Numbered from the stretch's first letter, positions 1 to 11,573 are shown. The stretch: DNA of 64,000 bases from Saccharomyces uvarum (GCA_947243795.1 OX365934.1:744001-808000); one strand, 5' to 3'. The notes: generated by a model from the letters alone, not told the origin. Numbers and translations: made by a program.

Positions 1-1
1 A

Positions 2-436
2 GATAACGATGACCGTCAACCCGTATCCAGTACGGCATCACCACCACTCGAACAAGACCAGCAAGAAAACAAAGATGCCGATGAACAGCCATTCATGCTG
101 GACAGTTCTATAGATACAATAGAAGGAATAATTCTTGAATGGTTCACTCCAACCCCCAAGTACGGTAATCAATGCGTTCACTCAATGAACAAATCTGGCA
201 ATAAGTCCTGGAGGGCTAATTGTGAAACATTATACAAGGAAAGGAAATCAATCGTTGAGTTTTATATTCACTTAGTCAACCATGAAAACCTTGACAGATA
301 CAAAGCGGTAGACATTTGTGAGAAAATACGGGATCAAAATGAAGGTTCATTTTCTCGCTTGGCGAAGTTCCTAAAGAAGTGGAGACACGAGCATCACAAT
401 TCATTTGATGGACTGTTGGTTTATTTATCTAGTTGA
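2..436 (+). CDS. CBF2: C-terminal end of CBF2/NDC10 (partial, 5' end outside window)
   Basis: The reading frame is open from base 2 and closes at 436, giving the last 144 residues of a protein that begins upstream of the window. The segment starts with an acidic, Gln-rich linker and becomes a basic C-terminus rich in Lys, Trp and His. In S. cerevisiae the gene left of VPS62 on this strand is CBF2/NDC10, the large subunit of the CBF3 complex that binds centromere element CDEIII and nucleates the kinetochore. The call rests mainly on synteny, because only the tail is visible and it carries no diagnostic motif that I can name. Confidence 0.72.
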   Translation, partial: DNDDRQPVSSTASPPLEQDQQENKDADEQPFMLDSSIDTIEGIILEWFTPTPKYGNQCVHSMNKSGNKSWRANCETLYKERKSIVEFYIHLVNHENLDRYKAVDICEKIRDQNEGSFSRLAKFLKKWRHEHHNSFDGLLVYLSS

Positions 437-522
437 GAAAATTGTAACAATACTTACTCTGTAAATATATATAAAGATATATACTTGCAATATATAATGA
501 TGTTTCTTTTTGTAGAATGACA

Positions 523-529
523 CGGGTAA
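523..529 (+). promoter_or_regulatory. Reb1-type site upstream of VPS62
   Basis: CGGGTAA, the core recognised by the general regulatory factor Reb1, lies 168 bp before the VPS62 ATG. It sits in the 260-bp gap between CBF2 and VPS62, a position typical of nucleosome-depleted promoters. A 7-mer can occur by chance. Confidence 0.45.
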
Positions 530-696
530 CCAAATAACTTTTGTAGGGGTTCTATTCAGCTAAGAAGCCTTCGTTTGACCTTAAAATATATACGAGATCT
601 TTAAATACTAACAGACTTCACAAGTTCAATCAAAACACTAAAGGGAAAAAAAACACTGATATCTGGAATCGGGAACAGAAATAAAACAGCAGCGTC

Positions 697-2112
697 ATGC
701 GACTTTCATGTTATAACCAAGGCAGAAGATCCGCTGGTCAAATAGAGAAGCTATCTGTTCTTGTTACGTCTATGATAGCTCTGTTGATACCCTGTCATGC
801 AGTACTCGTACCCTGGCTAGATAACGACCCATTTGAAGAAGCTCTTATAGGGATCGACGATGATTCGTGGAATAACGGTATACTTTCAAACACGCTTCCG
901 TTACATCCCTCCGAAGTTACTGAGGATAATAGAAGTTTGAAACAAAAAGGCATTGTACCACAATATGTTATCGATAATAGCCCTCTGATTCATCTATACA
1001 GTGAAGAAAAATATTGGCCAGCCGATATCAAGGACTTTGTGAAAAAATTCCAGTTGCGGGACCATAGTGGAGAAAACATTATCAAAGAGAGCCTCCATGA
1101 TTTAAGTGATTTACAGGAGTTTTATTCAGTAGAATCACAGAATGGAACGTATGACCGGATATCGAGTGAAGGTACATACATGACAAGTTTGGATGATTTT
1201 GACAAAGATCCAAAGTGGTTGTTGGGAGAACAACCGGAATATGGTACGGGCCACATTAAGAAGGCTCCCGCAGTCCTTTTTGTTGTCGATAAGGGGAATG
1301 GTTGGGTGGATGCATTTTGGTTTTATTTCTACCCATTCAATTGGGGGCCCTATATTATGGGTTCCGGACCATGGGGTAATCACGTAGGAGATTGGGAGCA
1401 TTCTTTAGTAAGATTTTATAATGGGGAACCACGTTATCTTTGGATGAGTGCCCATGGTGGCGGTACTGCTTATAAGTTTGAAGCCATTGAGAAAATCAAA
1501 AGACTACGCCGTATCGATGGGAAACTGACGAACGAAGCTATCAAGAAACCTGTGATTTTCAGTGCAAGAGGAACGCATGCGCATTACGCATCGGTAGGTC
1601 AGCATTCGCACGATGTTCCATTCTTCTTTATGCCATTGAGTGATTTTACTGATAGAGGTCCATTATGGGATCCTTCTTTGAATTTTTATGCCTATACTGT
1701 TACCGTGGGGGAAACTATGACCCCGTGTGGTGTTGAGGAAACCAAAATGGGGCTAGACTGGCTATCTTTCAAGGGTTCTTGGGGTGATAAACAACTAAAA
1801 GCAAAGGATCCTCGACAGAAATGGTGCCCTTTCCAATGGAAATACATTGATGGACCAAGAGGCCCGTTTTTCAAAAATATGGAAAGAGTTTCTCTATGTC
1901 AGCGATTCAAATGGTGGAATTTTTGGAAGGGCTGTCCTGCAAGAAGGTATATTAAAAGAGGCGAAGGTTTAGATGCAGAGAAAAATGATCTCGTGGGTGA
2001 CAATTGCGGTATTTTGCTATACAACATAAGACCAAAATGGCTGCGCGGCATATTCCGCTTTGTAACATGGAGGGGGAGCGTCTGTTTCATTATGGATTAT
2101 TTTACAGGGTAA
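697..2112 (+). CDS. VPS62: VPS62, vacuolar protein sorting-associated protein
   Basis: A protein of 471 residues, close to the 467 I recall for S. cerevisiae Vps62. A hydrophobic stretch at about residues 21-38 (SVLVTSMIALLIPC) looks like a signal sequence or signal anchor. The body from about residue 100 to the end has the Vps62 family pattern: many Trp, Tyr and Gly residues, with short blocks such as FWFYFYPFNWGP, VGDWEHS and ARGTHAHYAS. Family members take part in cytoplasm-to-vacuole protein targeting, but the biochemical activity is not known. The ATG at 697 is the first in the frame and follows a 260-bp promoter with a Reb1-type site. It is intact. The plus-strand ORF overlapping its 3' end in another frame is not considered real. 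Confidence 0.9.
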   Translation: MRLSCYNQGRRSAGQIEKLSVLVTSMIALLIPCHAVLVPWLDNDPFEEALIGIDDDSWNNGILSNTLPLHPSEVTEDNRSLKQKGIVPQYVIDNSPLIHLYSEEKYWPADIKDFVKKFQLRDHSGENIIKESLHDLSDLQEFYSVESQNGTYDRISSEGTYMTSLDDFDKDPKWLLGEQPEYGTGHIKKAPAVLFVVDKGNGWVDAFWFYFYPFNWGPYIMGSGPWGNHVGDWEHSLVRFYNGEPRYLWMSAHGGGTAYKFEAIEKIKRLRRIDGKLTNEAIKKPVIFSARGTHAHYASVGQHSHDVPFFFMPLSDFTDRGPLWDPSLNFYAYTVTVGETMTPCGVEETKMGLDWLSFKGSWGDKQLKAKDPRQKWCPFQWKYIDGPRGPFFKNMERVSLCQRFKWWNFWKGCPARRYIKRGEGLDAEKNDLVGDNCGILLYNIRPKWLRGIFRFVTWRGSVCFIMDYFTG

Positions 2113-2260
2113 AAAATTCTAGGCGTTCACTATTACTGCATGCTATAGTGTATATCTTGTATATCGTAATGTACGGAGCACTATTAGCCGTTTTTACTTT
2201 TATTTTCATTCCGCCCTGCCCTGTCTGTGGTCCGAGAGTTACTGACACTTTCTCCTATTT

Positions 2261-2278
2261 TTCTAGAATGTTCGAGAA
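2261..2278 (+). promoter_or_regulatory. Perfect four-unit heat shock element of BTN2
   Basis: TTC-nn-GAA-nn-TTC-nn-GAA is uninterrupted here: TTCTAGAATGTTCGAGAA. This is the optimal inverted nGAAn array bound by trimeric Hsf1. It lies 353 bp before the BTN2 ATG, and BTN2 is a well-known heat-induced gene. Confidence 0.85.
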
Positions 2279-2473
2279 AGGCCGCAGTGCAGTGGTCGGA
2301 CGCGGACAGCAAAGCCCCAGTCCTCTTTGTTCTTTTTCATCTACGACGTTTCGGTCTTACTAAGTCGCGCTAACAGCCGCCCAGCATGGAAGGATTAAGA
2401 ATTCAATAGAAGGGTTCATTCATCTCTGGGATGAGAGAGTGGCAAATGAACAGAGACCATCAAAGGTAACAAG

Positions 2474-2481
2474 TATATAAA
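2474..2481 (+). promoter_or_regulatory. TATA box of BTN2, with a STRE just downstream
   Basis: TATATAAA lies 150 bp before the BTN2 start codon. CCCCT, a stress response element core, lies at 2516-2520. A strict TATA box together with HSE and STRE motifs is the usual architecture of stress-inducible yeast promoters. Confidence 0.65.
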
Positions 2482-2630
2482 GCTACAAAATGAGCCTTTT
2501 TTAGTTATAGCTTCTCCCCTTTGTAATGTTATTACTTATCTACTAGGGAACTACAACTAAGAACAACTAGATTTAGATACAATATTTTAAAAGGAACAGT
2601 AAACAATAGCTGCTAATCAAAATAAAGAAA

Positions 2631-3863
2631 ATGTTTTCCGTATTCAACTCACCATGCGTTTTCGAGCAATTACCAACCTTCAACCAATCCGCGCACAATT
2701 TCGAATACAGCTCTCCAATGAACTATCAACCAGAATGTAAAAGGAGAAGGGCCGTAAGAGCAAATCTAAGAGCACAAGAAAGAAGAAGTAGAGCTGAATC
2801 GCCAGTTTTAAAGTATGCACTTTCGGAAACGCCAAATGGATACAATCTAAGCTTGTATAAGCATATTCCATATTCACTTTTTTCAAAGTATGTTAATGAG
2901 AAACTGGGTGAATTAAAGGAGAATCATTACAGACCAACTTACCACGTTGTTGAAGACTTTTTTGGAAACCAATACTATGTTGAGGATGAATTTGATGAAA
3001 ATGCTTTACTAAGATCCGCATTAAAAGATCTGGACTTTAAAGCTATCGGAAAGAAAATCGCTAAGGACCTGTTTCAGGATTACGAAATAGAATTGAATCA
3101 TAGAGGCGATGAATTGAGCATATTAAGTAAGAAGGATAACATATCCAAAGATTTCTGTTTGGATGAAGTGTTTGAGGATGTTTTTGTTATCGGTTGTGGC
3201 GTCGAAAATATAGATGATGATTCCAGCGACAAATATGCTCTTCTAAAGATTGGTTTAGTTAAGCATGAAAGAAAAAACGTCTTGTTGAACTCCAGGCAAC
3301 CAAAGATGTTGCAAAACAAAGTAACCCAAGAACAGCCTCAGGAAGAAGTTAGAACATTTTATTCCTCTCCCCAAAAAGAGGAGGAGGAGGAGGAAGAAAT
3401 CGCAGAACCATCACTAATCAAAGATGAACAAATAAAAAGATGGATTGAAGAAGAAAGGCTGATGCAAGAAGAGAGTAAGCAAGTAAAAAGGGAAAAACTA
3501 GCAAAGGAAAATCAAGAAAGGCAAAAAAAAGAAAAACAAGCTAAATTAAAAGCCAAGAAGGAATTTTTAATCAAAAATCAAAAAGCTAGGAGAGCGGAGA
3601 AAAAGAAAGAACAAGAATCTAACCAATCAAGCACTTCAAAGATCGGAGTCAGGCACAACACTAGCAATACTGATGTCAAAGAAAGCGACAATGAAAGTAT
3701 AAACAGTGAATCAGAAATGAATTCAGATTCCTCAATAACAAGCAACACATTAAAAAAGCACGTTTCACCTATATTAGAAGACGTTGAAGATGAAGAGACT
3801 GATAGGTACAATGAATTGTTGACTAGATCGCCCAGGGGCAAGTCTATTATTGAAGACATATGA
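2631..3863 (+). CDS. BTN2: BTN2, v-SNARE-binding protein and aggregate sortase
   Basis: A protein of 410 residues, the same length as I recall for S. cerevisiae Btn2. The conserved N-terminal half (about 60-200) contains ETPNGYNLSLYKHIPYSLF and KENHYRPTYHVV. Btn2 is a chaperone-like sorting factor that gathers misfolded proteins and also works in late endosome-to-Golgi retrieval. Residues about 250-340 are a long Glu/Lys/Arg-rich charged helix, probably coiled coil, starting with a run of Glu (EEEEEEE). The tail is Ser/Asn/Asp-rich and ends with the SPRGKSIIEDI block. The ATG at 2631 follows an A-rich leader. The promoter has an HSE, a STRE and a TATA box, which fits its known Hsf1 control. 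Confidence 0.95.
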   Translation: MFSVFNSPCVFEQLPTFNQSAHNFEYSSPMNYQPECKRRRAVRANLRAQERRSRAESPVLKYALSETPNGYNLSLYKHIPYSLFSKYVNEKLGELKENHYRPTYHVVEDFFGNQYYVEDEFDENALLRSALKDLDFKAIGKKIAKDLFQDYEIELNHRGDELSILSKKDNISKDFCLDEVFEDVFVIGCGVENIDDDSSDKYALLKIGLVKHERKNVLLNSRQPKMLQNKVTQEQPQEEVRTFYSSPQKEEEEEEEIAEPSLIKDEQIKRWIEEERLMQEESKQVKREKLAKENQERQKKEKQAKLKAKKEFLIKNQKARRAEKKKEQESNQSSTSKIGVRHNTSNTDVKESDNESINSESEMNSDSSITSNTLKKHVSPILEDVEDEETDRYNELLTRSPRGKSIIEDI

Positions 3864-4382
3864 TTATTATGTGACGCATTATACGACACTCAATAAATAA
3901 ACATACGCATTTTATATACCATAATATATTTACTTTACGAAACTAGTGCAAACTACTACATTTAAGAAAGGTATTATTACGTCATGTACGATAAAGAGGC
4001 ATATACAAGCTAGGCTTTAGCCTATGTGTCATAAGTATTCCTTTTCAACTGCAGTAAATCCGTAGAATTAACTTCTTGCTGAATCGACTTCACAACTTGA
4101 TTCACTGAATGTTGCAAATCCTATATATTCTACATAAGATCTGAATATGACTAAAGAGTGAAAGCGCGGAATCTCTCTTGGATCTAAAACTAATTGTTCG
4201 TGCATTTAAATATTTCAGGTCCTTCATTTAAGCAAAGTCCATGTTCTGGAATATAACTACTAATGTGGTACTAATCTCTTCTATGGTTTATAGTTATTCA
4301 ATTTACGCGCATTGGTAGATTTGTACATCGGCTACAGTTTTATCATATCAGTTTCAGATATTAGAATAAATATACAAAACAA
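3864..4382. other. Intergenic region between BTN2 and tRNA-Ala
   Basis: This gap of 519 bp has the BTN2 3' untranslated region at its left, with AT-rich TATA-like stretches around 3890-3930 typical of yeast 3' ends. An old sigma-type LTR fragment fills most of the rest. I see no ORF that looks coding. Confidence 0.5.
4065..4330 (-). mobile_element. Old Ty3 sigma-type LTR fragment
   Basis: On the minus strand this stretch resembles the Ty3 LTR (sigma) as I remember it. The best block is at about 4150-4215, around AAAGCGCGGAATCTCTC and GGATCTAAAACTAATTGTTC. The weaker flank at 4098-4150 can also be aligned. Ty3 inserts at the transcription start of Pol III genes, and this fragment ends about 55 bp before tRNA-Ala(AGC), in the expected place. 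It is strongly decayed and appears to be a solo LTR. The ends are approximate and no target duplication is clear. Confidence 0.5.
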
Positions 4383-4455
4383 GGGCGTGTGGCGTAGTCG
4401 GTAGCGCGCTCCCTTAGCATGGGAGAGGTCTCCGGTTCGATTCCGGACTCGTCCA
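4383..4455 (+). tRNA. tRNA-Ala (AGC)
   Basis: A 73-nt cloverleaf without intron. The A box is TGGCGTAGTCGG, the anticodon loop CTTAGCA sits on a CTCCC/GGGAG stem, and the B box is GGTTCGATTCC. Acceptor stem GGGCGTG pairs with the 3' side with one wobble, and the discriminator base is A. A T-run at 4459-4464 is the Pol III terminator. Confidence 0.97.
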
Positions 4456-5261
4456 ATTATTTTTTGCTTATGCGCTCCTCCCCGTGCGCTTGTTTCTTTT
4501 TTTGGGCCATCGTCCTAAACGGGTAAACGGGTCCTAGCGCAGGGTGTGGGTGCCGCAACAAATACGATCCGAGCTGTTTTAAAAAGGAAAACAAATGAAT
4601 GCGTGCCCAAACGGGGAAATTGGTCAATATCCTACTGTGTGATTGACGAGAGTCTAGGTGGGCCCACTGGGCCTGCGCCGAACGTACATTTCCTGCGTCG
4701 TCTGGTATATATTCCCAACAAGCGCATCATCTGCTCTTTCTCTCACTTAAACTTTCTCTCTAATTACTGCCACTGTACCTAACCATCACTGCTTTGTAGT
4801 CGTGTCCCTTTTTTTTCCTAATTGTTGCATTCAAACGATATCGCTCTGCGAACCGTTCAAAGCAGACCAAAATAGGGAGACCTTACCCTCAAAGGAGAAA
4901 AATCCGCATTGCTAAAAAAAGCTTAAAAAAGAAAGAGAAGAGGAATAAATCAGCTTACTCAAGTATAGCTACTCAAACTATCCCAGTTACGAAGTGCGTA
5001 CATTTACAAGAGTCCCAAGAAAACAACTAACTAATTTCTTCGTTTAATTCTACGTAGTTGGTAGAAGCTGAAGAGGTTCGATAAAAACTATTACAGTCGC
5101 TAGCGCTTATTGCAAAAAATAAGATAAAGAAGCAGAAGGTAGGTTAAAAAAAATACCAGTAGACCAAAGCTTACTGTCAACAGTATATCCTCGAATAGTA
5201 TTGTTTGGTATTCCGATAGCAACAGCAAAAGGAGGAGAAGAACAGCAAACAGCAAACAAAA
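4456..5261. other. Upstream region of SKN1
   Basis: This gap of 806 bp carries the tRNA terminator, a Reb1-type CGGGTAA at 4520-4526, a GC-rich part with the perfect palindrome GTGGGCCCAC at 4658-4667, and then an A-rich leader before the SKN1 ATG. A 78-codon ORF inside it (4546-4782) has no coding character and I reject it. Confidence 0.5.
4520..4526 (+). promoter_or_regulatory. Reb1-type site just downstream of tRNA-Ala
   Basis: CGGGTAA lies 65 bp past the end of the tRNA gene and about 740 bp before SKN1. It may mark a nucleosome-free edge or a road-block between the Pol III unit and the SKN1 promoter. Support is a 7-mer match only. Confidence 0.35.
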
Positions 5262-7589
5262 ATGTCTGTTCGAAACCTTACTAATAATCGCAATTCCAAC
5301 AGTAGGAATAGTATTGCAGAAAGTGAAAACTCCTTTTATTCCTCGAACGGTCAATCAAGGGAAAGCTCATCAGTGGACCCTACAGATGATCGGCATGTTA
5401 GTGGAAGTGGTAACCCTTTTCTTGGAAGTGAAGAGTTCGATGAAGACTATATCCCGCCCAGTGAGGATGATGAGCAGCACAAAGCACGTGAATATTCCAC
5501 TTCTTCATCTGTGAATTACAACAATGACCCGAACAGCGATACCTCTTTACTTGCTAGTGAAAAAAATTCACCTGTAAGGAATGATCGAAGAATGTCTGAC
5601 TATAAAGGTTATTACGCCAAGAATAATTTAACGTCCGCTAATAACTTCAACAATCACAATAGCAAAGACAATAACAATAGCAATAACAATAATATCATAA
5701 GCAGTAGTAACGATAATAGCTTTGCATCACATTTACAACCGCCTGACAGACACTTACCGTCTCATCCCTCTTCAAATAACATGAGTACCTTTTCCAATAA
5801 TAGCCTAATCAAGTCCCCACCGCCTTTCGATAGGTACCCATTAGTAGGCACGAGGCATATTTCAATGGCACAATCTCAATCACAAAATCTTATCAATGAA
5901 AAGAGAAGAGCGAATATGACTGGCTCATCTTCTTCTGCTCATGACTCTTCATTATCTTCTACTAATTTATTCTTGGGCGAACAAGATTTTTCACCTTTTG
6001 GTGGTTATCCAGCTTCATTTTTTCCGTTGACTTTAGATGAGAAGGAAGATGACGACTATATTCACAATCCAGATGCTGAGGAAGAAGCGAAATTAGATAA
6101 AAGGCGGTTTATTGAAGATGTTAAACATATGGACAGAAGATCCTTCCTCGGCCTTCTAGGTCTCTTATTCTTGCTTATGGCTGCTGTGGTTATATTCATC
6201 GTCTTACCTGCCATTACATTTTCTGGGTTAGTGTACCACGAACATGGTCATCCAACAAACGCGAACAGTACGTCATCTTCAAATAGCACATCAAAGTCGT
6301 TGACTGAGTACAAATATCCTAAACTTGCTGCCATCAGGACAACTCTGGTTGATCCAGATACACCCGATAGTGCCAACACAAGAGAAGCCAAAGACGGATC
6401 CAATTGGGAGTTAGTCTTTTCCGATGAATTTAATGCTCAAGGTAGAACATTTTACGATGGTGATGATCAATTCTGGACAGCTCCTGACATTCACTACGAT
6501 GCTACCAAGGATCTTGAATGGTATTCTCCGGATGCCGTTACAACCTCCAACGGTACTTTGACACTAAGAATGGATGCATTCAAAAATCATGGCCTTTACT
6601 ACAGATCTGGTATGGTGCAAAGTTGGAACAAAATCTGTTTCACTCAAGGTGCTTTAGAAGTGTCTGCGAATCTGCCCAACTATGGTCGTGTAACAGGACT
6701 GTGGCCTGGTATGTGGACCATGGGGAATTTAGGTAGACCAGGTTATTTGGCCAGCACTCAAGGCGTTTGGCCTTATTCTTATGAAGCATGTGATGGTGGT
6801 ATTACACCAAATCAAAGTTCACCAGATGGTATTTCTTTTCTGCCGGGTCAGAAGCTAAGTGTCTGCACTTGTGATGATGAAGATCACCCTAATCAGGGTG
6901 TTGGTAGAGGAGCACCAGAAATCGATATTTTAGAAGGTGAAGCTGACACGATTTTAGGTGTTGGTGTGGCATCTCAATCTTTACAAATCGCTCCGTTTGA
7001 TATTTGGTATATGCCCGATTATGATTTCATTGAGGTCTATAATTTTACAACAACAACGATGAACACATATGCTGGTGGTCCCTTCCAACAAGCCATCTCT
7101 GCGATTTCTACTCTAAATGTTAGCTGGTACGAATTTGGAGAGGAGGCCGGCTATTTCCAAAAGTACGCTATTGAATATCTCAATGATGACGATGACGGAT
7201 ATATTCGTTGGTTTGTCGGAGAAAATCCAACTTTCACTCTTTATTCAACCTCTCTACATCCTGATGGTAATATCGACTGGAGAAGAATTAGTAAGGAACC
7301 AATGTCAGCCGTTATGAATCTGGGTATCTCTAATAATTGGGCCTATATTGATTGGCAATACTTATTTTTCCCGGTCACAATGTCAATAGATTACGTCAGA
7401 TTATATCAACCTAAAGGCTCTACCTCCGTTACTTGTGATCCAAAAGACTATCCAACATATGACTACATACAAGATCATTTATCTGCCTATTATAACCCTA
7501 ATTTAACAAGTTGGGAACAGGCTGGATATACTTTCCCAAAGAATATCTTGACGGGAGATTGTAAAAGTTCGAAATTTTCATTATCGTAA
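5262..7589 (+). CDS. SKN1: SKN1, GH16-like beta-1,6-glucan synthesis protein
   Basis: A protein of 775 residues, against 771 recalled for S. cerevisiae Skn1. It is a type II membrane protein of the Golgi/secretory path, paralogous to Kre6 and needed for beta-1,6-glucan assembly and mannosylinositol phosphorylceramide formation. The cytosolic N-terminus (1-295) is Ser/Asn-rich and low-complexity. A single membrane span follows at about 298-325 (LGLLGLLFLLMAAVVIFIVL). The luminal Kre6/Skn1 domain fills the rest. It contains the GH16-type catalytic signature EIDILEGE, with the acidic residues E553, D555 and E558. Several N-x-S/T sequons lie in the luminal part. The start at 5262 follows an A-rich leader. 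Confidence 0.95.
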   Translation: MSVRNLTNNRNSNSRNSIAESENSFYSSNGQSRESSSVDPTDDRHVSGSGNPFLGSEEFDEDYIPPSEDDEQHKAREYSTSSSVNYNNDPNSDTSLLASEKNSPVRNDRRMSDYKGYYAKNNLTSANNFNNHNSKDNNNSNNNNIISSSNDNSFASHLQPPDRHLPSHPSSNNMSTFSNNSLIKSPPPFDRYPLVGTRHISMAQSQSQNLINEKRRANMTGSSSSAHDSSLSSTNLFLGEQDFSPFGGYPASFFPLTLDEKEDDDYIHNPDAEEEAKLDKRRFIEDVKHMDRRSFLGLLGLLFLLMAAVVIFIVLPAITFSGLVYHEHGHPTNANSTSSSNSTSKSLTEYKYPKLAAIRTTLVDPDTPDSANTREAKDGSNWELVFSDEFNAQGRTFYDGDDQFWTAPDIHYDATKDLEWYSPDAVTTSNGTLTLRMDAFKNHGLYYRSGMVQSWNKICFTQGALEVSANLPNYGRVTGLWPGMWTMGNLGRPGYLASTQGVWPYSYEACDGGITPNQSSPDGISFLPGQKLSVCTCDDEDHPNQGVGRGAPEIDILEGEADTILGVGVASQSLQIAPFDIWYMPDYDFIEVYNFTTTTMNTYAGGPFQQAISAISTLNVSWYEFGEEAGYFQKYAIEYLNDDDDGYIRWFVGENPTFTLYSTSLHPDGNIDWRRISKEPMSAVMNLGISNNWAYIDWQYLFFPVTMSIDYVRLYQPKGSTSVTCDPKDYPTYDYIQDHLSAYYNPNLTSWEQAGYTFPKNILTGDCKSSKFSLS

Positions 7590-8728
7590 CTTAAAAAATA
7601 AACCACCACCAGGAAAACCAACCACCAAATTTTGGTTATTAGTTTTAACAAGAGATATAGTTTGTTACAGGTTATGAACTTAATCATTTGTAGAGTCATG
7701 GTCTGAAGTGCGGAAGCAAGTGCGTAGACGGTTTTCCCTATGTACCAATACTTCCACCGGGGTTGTTTAATAGAAACGCAGGTCCAAGTGCCTTGCAGAA
7801 ATTATCTGGTACAAGCCTGTTGGCAATATATAAAGGAAATTTTGGTTGAAGAACTTTTTAAAACTTTTCGCTGCCGGTCGTGTTCAAGATAAATCATCGA
7901 GATACAACGCTAAGATAGAAACTGCCCGTGAAGCTTTCATGTTGTCAGGACATAAATATCATTTTTTATATATGGTTTTATTCTATCCTATTGACCAATT
8001 CCTTTATGTTAAATTATATATTATTGTATTAATATTAAACTCTTATGTTCACTTTAAAATTAAAAAATGAATTTGCATGTTTTTTTTGTATGATTTGGTT
8101 CTTTTAATTAAACTTTAGTTTTCTGATTTAATTTTTAGAAACATTTTCAAGTGACCAAGAAAATAAATAAATAAATTATCATTTTAATAAAGTATTATAA
8201 AAGATGCGCTTTTGAGCACTTTGAATGTTAGTTGCTACTGACCTACATAATAAAGGCCGCCTATTTCTACCATTCAACCAACTTAATATCTCATAGAAAG
8301 GATATTGTGCTGCTTAAAATGGGGATCGTGCATAGTCTCTTTAATTCCAAGATCAATGTTTCCTTTCTATTACATCAATGGAGTGATTGTATCTCATTGT
8401 TTGACAGTGAACATCGTGTGCTGATATATGTAATTTGTAGCAAAATAAAAAACTATAGTATCTTGGACATTTTCCTACATAGACACTTCGAAGCAAACTT
8501 TATCTCTAACAACAGTTTCCTCCATTCCTTTTATATTTCAGTTCAAGCACGAACACTAATCACCATGTTAGGAAGAAAAGATACTGTTTGCATACAATCG
8601 TTAGACGATAATGAAAGTACTTCATCCAGTTGACACGTTAAAAGAATACTATACTTTGTACAATCTAAATTTCAATTAGTGCAAACTCAGGTACAACACA
8701 CTCAACGGGGGCTCGATTATTCAATTTC
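7590..8728. other. Gene-free block after SKN1 with coding-like scraps
   Basis: About 1.1 kb without a convincing gene. It contains the SKN1 3' region, a promoter-like TATATAAA at about 7827 followed by a short frame with charged, protein-like composition (7846-8070) that lacks an ATG, and a longer plus-strand frame at 8232-8633 whose first ATG is internal. I recognise neither. They could be remnants of a lost gene or chance ORFs. Confidence 0.4.
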
Positions 8729-9417
8729 TGTAGACCGGCAAAACGTGATGATAAATTTGGGATTCCATTTTTGCCAAACGTGATAATTATATACAAAAAT
8801 ACACTAAAGGCCCTCTTCGTGGAGTAAGAAATCACAGAAGGAAATTAACAGTTATGCATAATATTATAGACATTTTGTTCTCTTTTGATGTTATCACTTA
8901 TTGATCCTATTACATTATCAATGCTTATGTTTCCGCTTCCATTAACCTCGATGAAAGTTTAAATCGTCCTTTACCGATCTTATAATCTAAGTAATGAGTA
9001 TTAAAGCTGTATGATGATCTTTGGGATTCCATTGTTTCTTAATGTTATAATATTACGTATATAGATTATACTAGAGATTCCCCTCATGGATTTACGAATC
9101 CACAATTTTGCATAATATTATAAATGATTCTTTTCCTCTTTTTATATGCTGTCATTCATTGACCCTATTACAATATCAATCCTTGCGCTTCAGCTTCCAT
9201 TAATTTCGATGACAGTTTGAATCTTAATTTACTGGTCTTGTAATTTATGTCATCTTTTAACGCCGTATATAATAGTAATAGATGGACGATAGTTGAATCT
9301 TGTTCCAACACTAAGACATATCTTACCACCTTCTATAATAATACTCTAGTAACATGAATAAAATCTATGATCTGTTACACCAGTAATACATAGAGGTAGT
9401 TGATTCTCAATTGAACA
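8729..9417 (-). mobile_element. Older delta-like solo LTR, split by a younger LTR
   Basis: The two halves, about 8729-8991 and 9312-9417, align on the minus strand with the younger LTR copies in this window and with the Ty1/Ty2 delta LTR as I remember it. The younger LTR at 8992-9311 lies between them. It is a solo LTR with no internal domain and is clearly older than its insert, since it diverges much more from the other copies. The outer ends are approximate, and only an imperfect 5-bp duplication is suggested. It lies 58 bp upstream of tRNA-Gly(UCC), typical of Ty1-type targeting. Confidence 0.75.
8992..9311 (-). mobile_element. Delta-like solo LTR nested in an older LTR
   Basis: A 320-bp LTR on the minus strand starting TGTTGGAACA at 9311. 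It is flanked by a perfect 5-bp target duplication, CTAAG, at 8987-8991 and 9312-9316. It is very similar to the copies at 23364-23696 and 61966-62283. Using the duplication to set the border, the 3' end reads ...CTCATTA, so the last bases are TA rather than the usual CA. There is no internal coding region. It looks moderately young. Confidence 0.88.
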
Positions 9418-9475
9418 ATTTTTAACGTGATAACATTTGGAAATAGAAAGCTTTAAGTCAAGTATATTAAATCAC

Positions 9476-9547
9476 GGGCGGTTAGTGTAGTGGTTATCAT
9501 CCCACCCTTCCAAGGTGGGGACACGGGTTCGATTCTCGTACCGCTCA
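9476..9547 (+). tRNA. tRNA-Gly (UCC)
   Basis: A 72-nt cloverleaf without intron. The anticodon loop is CTTCCAA on a CCACC/GGTGG stem, giving anticodon TCC. The B box is GGTTCGATTCT. The acceptor stem GGGCGGT pairs with ACCGCTC, with one wobble, and the discriminator is A. A T-run from about 9553 serves as terminator. Confidence 0.96.
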
Positions 9548-11339
<1,792 letters not shown>

Positions 11340-11573
11340 GTTTTAGTATACTTTTAAATATAGGTACACTTTCTATACACGTTTTATATACAATGTGTCT
11401 TCATGAATTTTTGATACGCAATGCCTACTCTTATTTCCTCTAACTTTTGATCATATCTAGTATAATTATAATGGGAAATCGAAGAAACATTTTTCTAGCA
11501 CTTGAGCTATCCATATAACAAGCAGTTTTTTTATATGTCCTTAATATCTCTATTTTATGTCACTTTACTCCTT

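Noticed and set aside
2004-2363. Plus-strand 119-codon ORF overlapping the VPS62 3' end
   Set aside because: It overlaps conserved VPS62 sequence and runs through the BTN2 heat shock element.
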